Assembly: GCA_023374025.1 (NCBI GenBank)
Contig: SIJG01000003.1
Coordinates: forward strand, 1,333,631-1,397,630
DNA length: 64,000 bases
Source: Heterodera schachtii
Taxonomy: Eukaryota > Nematoda > Chromadorea > Rhabditida > Heteroderidae
Direction: 5' to 3'
Shown: piece after piece, positions 8,859 to 20,400 of the stretch
Layout: each line of letters opens with the position of its first letter
How positions within the stretch are numbered: position 1 is the stretch's first letter
Made by a program: the position numbers and the translations under genes
The notes under the pieces: generated by a model
What the model was told of the DNA's origin: nothing
The model's input: the letters and a program-made list of their open reading frames with translations, nothing else
Database searches by the model: none

Positions 8859-11388
8859 CTAACGATTCAATTTGTTGCCCAATTTCTTCGTCCATCGTCT
8901 TAAGTTGGCAATTGGAATGCCTAATTTTTCGGCAATTTTCGTCTTACTCATCATTGGGTTTCTTTTTCTCATCTCCTCACCTCTTTTCACATAATCCAAT
9001 TGTTCGGCATCCGTGTGAATTTTAATCGTTCCTTAACAAAAAGCAAAATTTTTAAATTAAATTTCATTATATGGCTTCTTTTTTTAGGCAAATGCCTAAA
9101 ATTTTTTCGCACTTAATACGCACAGATAAGCATGAAAAACGCGTTTTCCGCTTTGTTTGGGGTGTCGACGATGACTTTTATAATGCCTATTTTTGCCTAT
9201 TTTGGACTTTTTGTGCTTAATGCCTATTTACCTATTTTTGTGCCTATTTCGCCATTTTTGGCGTCTATTTTTTTCCTTAACAAAAATGCAATAAAAATGA
9301 AAATCACACACCTAAGAATCGACCTGAAAAAAATTCATAAAATACACCCCTAAGAATTGAAAAATTTTTTTTCACAAAATTGATCCTCAAAATTCAATAA
9401 TTTTTTCTTAATAAAAATTTTTGATTTAAAAAATTATTTTTATCGAAAACAACTTTAAAACAATAGAAATATTGGCAAAATAAGTTTTTGATTAATTTTT
9501 ACGTGTTTTGCTACCTAGAAAGCTTTAATAAAATTTTTTTTTGACTATTTTAGTGCCTAAGTTTGCTTATTCGAGGATTTTTGTGCCTATTTAATGCCTA
9601 TTTTGCGATTTTTTCTGCCTTTTTAGGTGCCTATTTCGCGATTTTTTTGAAAAAAAGAAGCCCTACTAATAATTTATAATTAAATAAAATATAAAATTAA
9701 AGAAAATTTACGAGTTCTCAAGTTTAATTTTTTCTTCCAATCACAAATTGTATTCAATCGAACGCCAATTTTTTCCGCTATTTTTTCATTAATTTTCCAA
9801 TTCGTTTTTAAATTGAATTTGTTTTTAATTCTTCTTTCAATTTTTCAAATTGTTTAACTTTTTCAATTTTTTGTTGCGTTGAAAATTTCTTTTTTATAAC
9901 TTAAAATGAGAAAATTGGCTAAAATTTTTTGTTTTATGTCATTCATTTTTCTTACCAATTTCCTTCTTCAATTCCCTCTTCCATTTGTAAATTTTCTTCA
10001 GATTAATTCCCAATTCCTTAGCAATTTTATTTTCAATTTTGGATTTTTGTTTTTTGTCATATTTAAATCCATAAATTTTTTCTTTTCTGATCTGATCATA
10101 TTTTCTGATCACTTCCATTTTTGTTTCTTCCGTTTCCTCCATTCTCTCTCTTTTTTGTCCTAATTTTTTCTTCAATTTATAAATTTTCCAGCGACTTGTG
10201 CCCAATTTTTTTGCAATTGCACATTCAAATTGATACATTGTCAACGTTTTATAAACACTTTCTTCTCGCAATTCCTTTTTCATTAAATTAAACTCGTTCA
10301 AAAGTTTTATTTCATTTATTTCTTCCGTATTCTAAAGAAATAATTTCTTTCTTTTTTTTAATAAAAAATCTGAGAATTCAGCAAATTTATAAAAAAAAAT
10401 TTCCAGGAATAATGATTACTGGTTTTTTGGTAACGGTACCGGTAAATGTACCGTTACCGGTTTGTCTAGTACGGTAACGACGGTAAAATTTTGCACTAGT
10501 AATAATAGGAGTCTTAGCACAAAATTGTTGATGTAAATTTAGGGAAAGCGAAAATTTTTATAAAAATAGAACATTTCGCCAAATTTTAGCATTTTAAACA
10601 CAATCTTTTTTTTATTTCGTCATATTTATTCATTGAAGACGAATAATATTATATGGTCATTTTCAAATTTCTTATCCCTGATTAATTTATTGTTCAAGAG
10701 AATCATGCTTTTAGGTTATTTTATGCTAATCAAAACCAAATAATCGAAAAATTTGATATTGTTTATTTGGAAAAAAATGACGATGTTTCTTGTTAAAAGT
10801 AATAAAAATTTTGCATTTGAAAAATTGTCCAAAAATTTTAACGTTGGAAAATTACCAGTTTTTACCGGTCCCGTTGGAAAAAGTTGGGACCGGTACCGGT
10901 TTTGTAGAACTGGTCAGTACTGATAACGTTTTTTTACAATTACCGATTATTACTCTACTCTAGTTGTTGATTACCATATTACTGTAATCTTCAACATCTG
11001 CCGAATTGCTTTGATCAGCAGACGAAACATTCTGATCAGCTTGGTCATCAAACTCGTTTTCAAATGATTTTTCGCTCAATTGGTCCAATTCAATTTTTGG
11101 CACTTTTATTTTATTTAAATTATTATTATTTTCTTCCTCCATTTGTTCATTTTTAATTTTTTGCAATATTTTTGGCTTTTTGTCTGCTATTTCGATTTTA
11201 ATTGTATTTTGCTGTTCACATTTTTCATTCTTTTCCATATAATTTTCATAGAATTTTTGCTTTTTGAAGTTTTTTTGGGAGGGTAGCTTTATATTTTTCC
11301 ACAAATGATCAAATAAATCTTCATCTATTGCATCAATTAGTACAATTATAAATGAGAACAAAATAATCAGCAAATTAATTTGCAGCAT
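8859..11388 (-). CDS. Predicted secreted protein with four helix-turn-helix modules (one frameshift)
   Basis: Exons on the minus strand: 11388-10975, 10331-9956, 9899-9712, 9031-8859, with consistent GT/AG junctions and phases 0, 1, 1. The start MLQINLLIILFSFIIVLIDA is a signal peptide. It is followed by a charged, Asn/Asp/Glu-rich region to about residue 138, then by helix-turn-helix-like modules: FECAIAKKLGTSRWKIYKLK, KIENKIAKELGINLKKIYKW, KINEKIAEKIGVRLNTICDW and SKTKIAEKLGIPIANLRRW. The third exon needs a one-base correction near 9790, so the gene is either recently broken or carries a sequence error. Length would be about 380 residues. Modules of this shape are known from transposase and homeodomain-like DNA-binding domains; combining them with a secretion signal is unusual. 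A nuclear effector role is inference. Introns 1 and 3 carry foldback elements. Confidence 0.68.
9070..9665. mobile_element. Foldback element, GCCTATTTTTG family, in intron 3
   Basis: Begins near TTTAGGCAAATGCCTAAAATTTTTTCGCAC and ends near GTGCCTATTTCGCGATTTTTT. The interior repeats short GCCTATTTT/GGCAC motifs. Related copies lie at about 30095-30335, 31773-31960, 46635-46885, 53265-53460 and 57865-58430. It is inside an intron of the secreted helix-turn-helix gene. Confidence 0.65.
10413..10958. mobile_element. Foldback element with GGTAACGGTACCGGT-type ends, in intron 1
   Basis: The left arm is GGTTTTTTGGTAACGGTACC with ACCGTTACCGG repeats. The right arm is ACCGGTACCGGTTTTGTAGA followed by AACGTTTTTTTACAATTACC. 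The outer ends (AATAATGATTACTGG / GATTATTACT) are imperfect inverted repeats and the centre is AT-rich and non-coding. It lies between exon 1 (signal peptide) and exon 2 of the helix-turn-helix gene and should be removed by splicing. Confidence 0.6.
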
Positions 11389-11739
11389 TATTTTATTTAA
11401 ACGAACAGAAATTATCTTACTTTTTCAGCTTTTAAATATTATGAATCTATGAAAAATATTTTTCATGAATTAGAAATTATCTAATTAATTGCAATTTGTC
11501 GTGTTTTAATTGTGTATAATTGATTAGAAAATAATTTCATCATTTACATGTTTGTGAGTCGTATTGACAAAAAATAAAATTTAGATTTTATATCGTTGTG
11601 ATAATTTCTTGCATTTCTTTTAATTTTAATTGCTTTTTTTGTTGTTGCACATTCGTTTGAGTAAAATTGTTGAAAATTGCTAAAAGTATTTTAAAATATT
11701 TTTTGACTGAGCGGCGCAAATGTCCATTTAAATTTTGCT

Positions 11740-11814
11740 CACATTTTGAGGCCGAGTTTAGGACGACCAAAAATGGAAGAATGTCCATCAAAGCATCCAT
11801 ACAAACAAATCCAA
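11740..11814 (-). pseudogene. Relic of an F-box gene exon 2
   Basis: An acceptor-like TTTCAG followed by TTGGATTTG matches the start of exon 2 of the F-box genes at 21284-21565 and 34121-34402. The frame later reads FGRPKLGLKM then a stop, equivalent to FERPQLGLKL in the intact genes, with a frameshift before it. Only about 75 bp are recognisable. Confidence 0.6.
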
Positions 11815-13234
11815 CTGAAATGTGTGAAACTCGAACAATGGTTTAGATTAGGCCTAAGTTTTAAGCCTAGGCTTAGGGCTAATTGTAGCCTTTTTTCCGC
11901 AAATTTTTTATTGTATGAAGTTGCCCTTCTGTTGACATCATTCAGTGTACTTAGGGTTGCTGCTTTTGCACTATTTCAATAACCAAAGTAAACAAACAAG
12001 AACAATGCATGGACGGTAAAAAAGAAAAAAAAGCGGCAAAAAATGATTAGAAAGGCGCTCTGTTATATTTCCTTTTTATCTTTATTTCTCCCTATTTCAT
12101 GTATTATCTCTTTTTAACAATATAAAAAATTCAGTGATTTGATTAAGAATTTCGGCCTAGAACCTTACAAAAATGGGGCGTAAAATTATTTTAAATGATT
12201 TAAATTCTCGATTCGCTTAAATAAAGTATGCTTCATAATAAGTAAGTCTATTAAATTGTTCGTAGATCTGAGGAGAGTATTCCTAATTAATCTTTATTTA
12301 CTATGAACTCGGACATTTCCATTGATTATATATAGATCCAAAAGAATTAAATAAACTAAATGAATTCTTTAAAAATTCATGTTAATAAATAATTTTCAAA
12401 AAGTTCAATTTTGTCAATTTAATTTTTCTTTTTTTTTTCCTTATAATTTGCAAAAACAATTAAAAATAATTTAATTTTATAACATTAATAATTTAATTTA
12501 ATTTGCTTTGCTTTTTTGTAGTGGTGTGTTAAGTATTTTATAAACGAATTTAAAAACAACAAAAGGGTCTAAAAAGCACATAAAAATTTTAAAATATTAT
12601 ATATCTAAAAACGGCCCGTCCTGGGCTTTAGGAAGGCTCCCGGACAATCCGTCAGCGAATTTTGTAAACTATTTTATATAAACTAATGGTAAAATAATTT
12701 AAATAAATAAAAAGTTGAAATAATAATAATAATAATAATAACTAGAAACTAAATATTTTTTAATAGATAAAAAGGAAATGAACAAAAAAAATGGTTAAAT
12801 CTCAAAATGAAAAAGAATTTCTGCAAAAAATTAATTGCGTTGTAAACCCGGTTTCTCAAAGAGCGATTTTTCGTTTGTGTCACTTGTTGCAAATAAAATT
12901 ATTGTTCCATAGAAAATGAACATTTTCAAAGTTTTTAAGGGGTGTAATAAATATTTTCTCCATTTGTTTTCTATATTAATTAACTAATTGATTGGGACAT
13001 ATAATCTTGTTTAATTACGTAATTACTCATAAAGTGAATTGCATTCCGTAATAAGCAGAGCAATTTGCGGGATATTTGAGCCTGGGACATGCGAAAACAT
13101 TGCAAGAATGATTTCTTTTTTCTCCAACAAAAAGATTGGGAGAAAAAATTTAAAAAATTATTATTTATTCAAAAGTTATAATAAAATAACTTTATCCAAT
13201 AAAAATACTTTATTAAATTGATTGCAATTAATAA
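11815..13234. other. AT-rich interval without a supported gene
   Basis: Contains a short GC-rich island near 12612-12655, a trinucleotide run (AAT) at about 12718-12741, and short unremarkable open frames such as 11746-11982 and 13039-13221. No splice-supported gene is evident. Confidence 0.45.
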
Positions 13235-13575
13235 ATGCTACGAATATTTTTTCGCATAATTTTTACCCTGTTAATTTTCTCGAGAATTCGCGCCGAACGA
13301 ATTGCGCCCACCCCAAATTCTTACAGCAATTGAAAACGGCTTGCAATCGAATGGACAAAACTCTGTCGATGAAGCGATAACAAATGCGAATGGCTTTCCC
13401 AAAAGCTTTGGAATTTGCAGACGAAAACAAAATGCCAAAAAGTAACGGAGGCGCAAATTTGAAAGGAAATGACCGTTACCGAGAGCATACGGTATCGAGC
13501 AATTGGCACACGGTAATTGACAATATCAACGGGAAAAGCGGCGGCGCTTTGGAGAGATGCGAAGGCAATTATTAA
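13235..13575 (+). pseudogene. Possible decayed small secreted-protein gene
   Basis: ATG at 13235 opens MLRIFFRIIFTLLIFSRIRA, a plausible signal peptide, and ends at 13333. Coding-like sequence continues one frame over (ILTAIENGLQSNGQNSVDEA, then FPKSFGICRRKQNAKK) and then in the third frame (SNGGANLKGNDRYREHTVSS to GALERCEGNY, stop 13575). The segment is less AT-rich than its surroundings. I see no introns that would restore one frame, so I read it as a signal peptide plus mature region broken by two shifts. No family is recognised. Confidence 0.3.
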
Positions 13576-14139
13576 ATATGTTCAGTTATTACCAAACAAG
13601 AAGCCGCTTTCCATTGCCCATCTGGCAAACTAATCACTTAATTCAAAAATAACAAATCATTAGTAAAAAATATTTATTCGCTTATTTAAGAGGTCACTTG
13701 TTTATATGAAATATTCTTCAACCCCAATTTTAATGGTCAAAATGAGATGGAAATGGACTAATTTGGCAATTATTTCACAATATTCTTTTTCTATTCTTTT
13801 AAATGATTGCAAATAAAATTGGGTCATTAAAATCGAAAAACATTTATTTCATTAAAAATAAAATTTTTCTTTGGTACAATTTGGTTTTGTTACAGTAAGT
13901 ATTTTATATTTATGATTAAAGATAGAATTTTCAACTCAAATTGATCTATTAAGTGTTTTGAATTTAATTTGGCAATTTTTAAATTTGAAATTTTTTGCCA
14001 TTGTGTCGTAACTCGTGATCTTCCTGAGTCTTTGATTTTATTGTGATTAGCAGAAAAACAAAACAAAATTTAAGAGAAAAGGCAACAAAACAAGAGGCCG
14101 TTAATTGGGCGTGTTGGCCGCGCCCATTTCTTATTGGCA

Positions 14140-14935
14140 TCACAAAATCTTCATGACAACCAAAATCATGGTAATGCCAATTGGGATGCCGACACCGATT
14201 CCCAGTCCGAAGCAAATCGCTTTGTCTTTGTCCATCTGAACAAAAATGGGCATTAAGCAGTGTCATTTGCGTTTCACAACTTTGAACAGTACCCGTGCTT
14301 TTCTCTAATTTCGCCCAGGGGAAAAAAAAGAATCATAGCTCGGGCAAAAGGTAATCAATTAGTTTTCTTAATTACTGCAAGATTTCAAACGTATTCGGTT
14401 TAAGACATTTGTTATGAAAGAGTTAAACAAATTCTGTTTTGAATAAAAATTATTTTCAAAATTTTAAACACAGAAAATATTGTGCTAATGAATATTGATT
14501 AAGAATACTTAATTTTATTGCCTTTGAGAAATGTTTAATTTTCTTCAATTTGTCTTTGTGTTAATAAATTTAATTGTTTGTTTATTCATTTGTTTATGCA
14601 AATTCACCTGCTTTTTGTCCTTCTCGCGGTTTTCTCGTTTGATAATTGACAGCCATTCTCTTGCCTTTAAAAAGAGAAATTATTTTAAAAATTTAAGTGA
14701 AATTTGATTTTATTCATAAAGTGATTCTTATTATTTCTAACTTTTGGTGGCACAACCGATTCAGACGACGCTTTGAATTCGTCGTCCCAAGAAAGTGCGG
14801 CGGATTTTGATCGGGCTGAAAAGCAAAACAAATTAGGATCACAAATAAGTATCTATTATCCATTTAAATTAAATATTTACTGGTGCTTCCGTCGGAAGAT
14901 GACAGGGATTTGTTCGTGGGTTTACCATTTTTGAG
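14140..14935 (-). CDS. Small C-terminally membrane-anchored protein, 5' end unresolved
   Basis: Four exons read in one frame on the minus strand: from about 14935 to 14881, 14815-14742, 14664-14608 and 14235-14140, with GT/AG introns and matching phases. The product is Ser-rich (KPTNKSLSSSDGSTTRSKSA), then charged (AREWLSIIKRENREKDKKQ), then MDKDKAICFGLGIGVGIPIG plus ITMILVVMKIL and stop, a single C-terminal membrane helix. This suggests a tail-anchored protein with a cytoplasmic N-terminal part. A possible first exon is 15709-15571, but I could not find an acceptor joining it in phase. A second frame is also open across these exons but lacks the membrane segment and looks less protein-like. 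Family unknown. Confidence 0.5.
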
Positions 14936-14984
14936 AAATATTTGATAAGTAATTAATTATAATTAGTTAAGTTAGGCTTTAAGT

Positions 14985-15068
14985 ATTAGGGTGGGGGAGG
15001 GTGGGGAAAAGGTGGGAGAGAAAAGGGTGGAAGATGGAAGGGAAAAGCGTGGGGGAGGGAAGGGGAAA
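14985..15068 (+). repeat. Purine-rich low-complexity tract
   Basis: G/A-rich run on the plus strand (GGGTGGGGGAGGG, GTGGGGGAGGGAAGGGG) between the membrane-anchor gene exons and its possible first exon. Confidence 0.7.
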
Positions 15069-15570
15069 ATCCACCAATTTGGCTTCTTTTTTTTTGATCA
15101 TAGCTTATCGCATCTAATAATTTTTTTTTTTAATTTTTCAGACTAATAGAGAAAACATAACATACCTATCGAATGATACTTAAGGATGCTAATTTTGTTG
15201 ATTTTTAAAAAATTTCATTGTGGTGCGCATTTTTATTCATTTATATCTTTTTTAACGTCAATATTCCTAAATAAAAAAGAATATTGGCTTTCATAAATAA
15301 AAAAAAACTTACTAAAAAATATGTTAAATATTTTGGTATTCTGGATTCTTCGGGAAATTTCTTTAAAAAATTAAAAACGAAAAAAACACACCCTCAAGAC
15401 TGAAAATTTCCAAAAATTTTAAAAAATCGATTCCAAATCACTTCTACGAAAATCGTATGTGCTTTACCTCGGAAATGCTTAAAATGTACTTAACACAAAA
15501 ATCCGCTCCCTTATTTTTAATTGATGCCTTAATTATATCCTTTTGCTGCCATTTCGTGCGTTTTGCCTAC

Positions 15571-15709
15571 CTTTTGTGCCTCGTGCCTTTTGCTGTGTCC
15601 CTTTGGCACTTTCCATGCCGGCCATGTCAAAGCGAACCGTCTTTTTCTGCTTCTGCTTCATCTTCTCCTCCTCCGTCCCTTTCTGCTTCTGTTTCTTGTC
15701 CGCTGCCAT
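15571..15709 (-). CDS. Possible first exon, Lys/Gln-rich
   Basis: ATG at 15709 starts MAADKKQKQKGTEEEKMKQK and continues QKKTVRFDMAG to a GT donor after 15571 (ACAAAAG|gtaggc), phase 1. The frame also runs on to a stop near 15533. It is the nearest upstream candidate N-terminus for the membrane-anchored gene at 14140-14935, and the hydrophilic composition would fit the cytoplasmic part. The splice connection is not shown. Confidence 0.33.
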
Positions 15710-15977
15710 TTTCTCCACTAAATTTTTTTGATGGATTTTTAAAATAAATTTATTTAAAAAATTGTTTTTTTTAATAATCATTTTTCCCGTTTGCCTTTGA
15801 TCAAATAATAAAACATTTTTTTTCAATGTGATCGGACAAAATAAATTTCACTCTCAAATGAATCTGCTAAAACGAGATCATTTTTATAATGATTATAGTT
15901 TGGGCACTGTAATTAATGTATGTACGAGCAAAATAATAAAGTACGTTGAAATTAATTTTTTGACTAAAAAATTCAGT

Positions 15978-16136
15978 ATGAAAATGGCATATCGCCTAAA
16001 TTCTGATCTTTTAAATAAGTTTTTGCGATTGCCTCGTACAAAAAGGGCAGATGACCCAGAAAAAGTCGCCAGATGGAGATCAACAGCAGAAGAAGACGGA
16101 CACAAGTCTTTTGAATTACTAATTAGCAAATGCTAA
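15978..16136 (+). CDS. Hypothetical small ORF
   Basis: ATG at 15978 reads MKMAYRLNSDLLNKFLRLPR, then TKRADDPEKVARWRSTAEE and a short tail ending ISKC with a stop at 16136. Composition is less AT-rich than the flanks, and a CAG acceptor-like site sits a few bases upstream, so it could be a last exon. No signal peptide, no family recognised. A longer frame opens at 15828, but its upstream part is low-complexity AT sequence. Confidence 0.28.
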   Translation: MKMAYRLNSDLLNKFLRLPRTKRADDPEKVARWRSTAEEDGHKSFELLISKC

Positions 16137-16985
16137 TTTGCAGTAATTTTCAATGACAATTTTCCAATAAAAAACCATTTGATTTTAAAATTCTCATTTT
16201 TAACAATTATTTTGAATTGTTTTGCCTTTTAACAATATTTTCGATTCGGACTGTTCCTAAGCTCATAATGTTTCTTCAATTCGCCTTTGTGTTATTAATT
16301 TTAATTATTCGTTTTTCTTTAATTTTCTAAGTCTGTTTAATTGCAAATATTAAAAATTTATTGCTGATTTAGCACATTTTCAGAAGTATCTTTTTACATC
16401 ATTTTGCATAAATAAAAAATAAAATTTGCAATTAATTTGGAATGTTTAATTTGCGTTTTTTCAATTTTAAAAAAAAATGGTTGCCCCGAATTCAAAATTT
16501 ATTTGAACAGCTTCACTGTAATTATGGTGAATTTTTTTTGTTGCTATTTTGGTAAAGAAAACCACCCAATCTTTTGATAAGTTCAAAAATTAAAATTTAA
16601 TTGGAATAATCTTTTAAAAAAAATTAATTAACAATTAATTTTTGTCATTTGTCAAATACCAACAATGAGAATCCTTTGCCATTTCTTTCTGTTCCACCAT
16701 TTTTTGCTGTACAATTGTCGGCATATTTATCAGTTTCAAAGGGAAAACAAGGTAATTAATTAACTAAATATGATTATTCTGAGTAATTGATTATATTAAT
16801 TAATTATTCCGTATTTATTACGCTTTTTCATCTTTATGTCATTGTCCGCGTAAAGCGCTTTGAGCCGGACCAATTGGCGGGCTCACAATTTGGCCAGCAA
16901 ATGGCATCCAAAATGGGCCTTGAAAAATTTTTCTGATTTTCGACCTTAAATTCTCTTTTTTTATTTTTAGCGGGAGCGGGATTTT
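16137..16985. other. AT-rich interval, no supported gene
   Basis: A short minus-strand stretch around 16740-16650 (MPTIVQQKMVEQKEMAKDSH then CWYLTNDKN, stop) and an overlapping plus-strand leader-like frame at 16666 cannot be told apart and neither has convincing partner exons. Confidence 0.35.
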
Positions 16986-17471
16986 TACGGGATTTAATCT
17001 TACAAGAAATCGTGTCGTATAATCCAAAAAAGCCAGTTACGGAACAAAATTACGGAATAATCCAAAAAACCGTAACCCGTATTCCGTAACTCCTAAAACG
17101 CCGTAATCCGTAATTACGTCCAGCCCTGCTAACCATAGAAAGAACATATTTTCTGTCATATTTTATGACATAATTTTTTTTCTTTTTATAAGCTTTAGTT
17201 TGTTGATTATGAAAACTTTTCACAAATATTGAAAGAATTTTTTTAATTTTTTAGCCATTAATTTTTAAATCTTAAAATGATCATTGTAGTCTGTATACCC
17301 ACAGAAAGAACATAGCTCTGTTAAATTTGTAATTTATTAAATTCATTCATATGAAAATAAAATTTAAAAAAAAACATAAATAAAAAGAATTATTTGATGC
17401 ATTTTCAATTATCAGATAAATTTCCATTCATAATGTCGATCATTTTCAATTTCCCAATAATTCATTCACTT

Positions 17472-20400
17472 TTAATTCCGCTGTCCGCTGGGCCCGGGAT
17501 TCATTTTCAGAGCCTTTGGTGGAGACAATGGCCTAAATTAAGCGCGATTTTAATGTGACGAGACAAATAAAAGTAAAAGCTATTGCCACTCACCCAATGC
17601 AATCCCCATAAAGCCAAAAGTGGACATTGTTGTTCAAATTGTTCGAATTTTCGTCCTCCCACTGAACCGTCCCACCAATTTGGCACTGCTTCAACATAAG
17701 CCATTGTGCTTCTTCATCAGTTACATCGGCTTTAAAAAAGCCTTCGTCTTTGCTCAATGTCAGTTTTTCATTGGTTCGTTCGTTCACTAATTCAAATGGC
17801 TCAAATTTTGTTGACACATTCAATTCTAATGCGATGATGTAAGTGGCAGAAGAAGTGGTGGCATGAAGAAATTCCTATAAAATGGGAAATCAAAACCCAA
17901 AAAAAAAGGCAATCCTGAAGAATGGGGGTTCATAGGTGAACAAGGGGTGCGCCCCCCCCCCCCCCCCCCCCCCCGCTCGTTCGTCGTAAGGGGGGCGGCT
18001 GTAAAGGAGGGGGGTTCGTCGTAGGGTGGGCCGTAACGAAGGGGGAAAAAGTTAAAATTTGAACAATTTCCGTAGCGAAACCCATACAATTCAAAAAATT
18101 TTTCCCGGCGGCGCCTATCGGCACCGCCGGACCGCCCCACAAAAATGCGCCGCAAAAAAATTGTTAGAACGGGGAAAAGCTTTCGTACACTAAAAATTGG
18201 TCACCCCCCCCCCTGCGCCAATCGTCCGTCGTATGCAGGGGTGTGCGAAAACCAAAAAAATAATTTTCGAAAAACGAAAACGAAACAAAAATATTTATTT
18301 TTCACGAAAACGAAACACGAAACGAAAATTAAAAATTTCAAAACTCGAAAACGAAAACGAAACAAAAATTTTTTTTGGACGAAACGAAACACGAAAACGA
18401 AAAAATAACCGTTTTCGTACGAAACGACACGAAAAACACGAAAATTTTTTTGAACTAATTTAATCCAAAAGTAAGAAGCATAAAATTTTATAATTGTATC
18501 CTCAAACTAATGTAATGAAGATCCGAGTAGATGGAAAAGCTGGTGTGGCTCTAGTTCAGGGTGCCGATCAGAAATTTTTCAAAATAAGAACACCAAGGCC
18601 AAGAAATAAGATTTTAGGCTAAAAATAAGAACATTTGCAAAAAATTGCTTCAAATCTATTATTTTTACAATTTTTTCGATCAAAATGTATTAAATATTAT
18701 ATTTTTAGTCTCCCATTATCGGTTTTAGCAATTTTGGGGAGGACATAAGCAAATCATAAATTTCAGTGTATTCCGGAATCAAAAAATCAGATTTTTAACA
18801 TTTTTTATGGCGTTTTTTTCCAAAAAATTTTGGTGAATGGGCGAGGGGAGAGTGTCCGGCGGTGCCGATAGGCGCCGCCGAGAGAAAATATTAAGAATTT
18901 CTATTGAATTTTGTTAGAAATTAGCCAAATTTTTCAGGAATTTCCGTCTTTTTAAAAGAATTTCATGCGCGAAAATGAGCATTTGGCCGGCAAAAAACCT
19001 AAATTTAAAAAAATACTGAAAATTTTAGGAGAATTTTGGGGGTCGGCGGTGCCGACAGGCGCCGCCGGGAAGGACTTTGGAATTTTCAATGAATTTTGTA
19101 AAGAAAAATATGATAATCTGTAGCAAACTTCCACGAGATTGCTTGTTTTTTTCCCAAAATGGTCATTCTTAAGGGTGTAAATTTTTTCGTATTTTTTGTC
19201 CAAATTCCGTCTGACGAAAACGAAAACGAAACGAAAATTCAAAATTTTAGAACTCGAAAACGAAACGAAAATTTTTTGACGGACGAAAACGAAAACACGA
19301 AAACGAAACTCAAAAAGTGACGAAAAAGGGGGACGAAACGAAAACGACACGAAATTTCGCACACCCCTGCTCCTCGCCCTAACGGAAAAAATTACCGAAA
19401 TTAAAAAAGCATTGAAATTGAATAAAAAATTTGAACAATTTCCGTAGCGAAACCCATACAATTCAAAAATTTTTCCCGGCGGCGCCTATCGGCACCGCCG
19501 GACCGCCCCACAAAAATGCGCCGCAAAAAAATTGTTAGAACGGGGAAAAGCTTTCGTACACTAAAAATTGGTCACCCCCCCCCCCTGCGCCAATCGTCCG
19601 TCGTATGGGCCTCGCCCTGGCGCACCCCTTGTTCAGGTATGTGGGGGTTTCTAATTTAACTTATTTATTTTGTGCTCATAATTAGTTTCTTGGGGGTTTC
19701 GAGGGCGCTGGTAACGATCTGAACTTGTATTTCCCCAATTCCGGATCCCGGACCCGAATTCGAACAAAAAAGTTGAAATTTTTTTTCAGAAATACGCGTT
19801 AAAATGCACCAAATTTTCGCGCAAATTGCATATTTTTTATTCAATTAATATTTGAAGCATTGTTTTGCATCAAAACAAATAATTGTTAAATGAATTCGAA
19901 GCCTTTCCCCAGAAAAATGTATCTTTTGAAAAAAATTCAACTTTTTTTGTTCGAATTCGGGTCCGGAGTTTGTAATTGGGCAAATCCGAGTTGAGATTCG
20001 TTACCAGCGCGCTCGAAAACCCTCGGAAAATGATTTTTGAGCCCAAATAAACAAAAAATTGACGCTAGTTAAAAAGTGGTCGATTTTGAAAATTTTTTCA
20101 CTTTTTTGGTCAAATTTTTTTTTTTAGTTTTGATAAAGAATTTGTTTTTTTAACAGATGTTATGAATGACAAAAATAAACCAACAAAAAAAGTGAAAGAT
20201 TTTGAATTTATCAAAAACCATAGGGGGGACTCTATTGTTTTGCAAAATTTTTGAAATAAAAAAATCGTGACTATACTTTTTATTAGCATAATCGTTTTAT
20301 TAATGCTTAATATTCATCATTGTGCAGGCCCGTAACCAGAAAAAAATTTCGGGAGGGGCAAACCGAAGAGCGTTTTTTTTTTCTTTTTTTGCTCTTCGGC

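Noticed and set aside
8547..8895. Overlapping ORFs at 8547-8729 and 8638-8895
   Set aside because: AT-rich and partly antisense or out of frame to the last exon and 3' region of the HTH gene.
14140..14940. Alternative frame starting MVNPRTNPCHLPTEAP across the same exons
   Set aside because: Open across the splice sites but lacks the C-terminal membrane helix and has unlikely composition; the frame ending MILVVMKIL is favoured.
18952..19461. 169-codon minus-strand ORF in the composite element
   Set aside because: FRFRVFVFV-type low-complexity translation of ACGAAAACGAAAC repeats in nested foldbacks.
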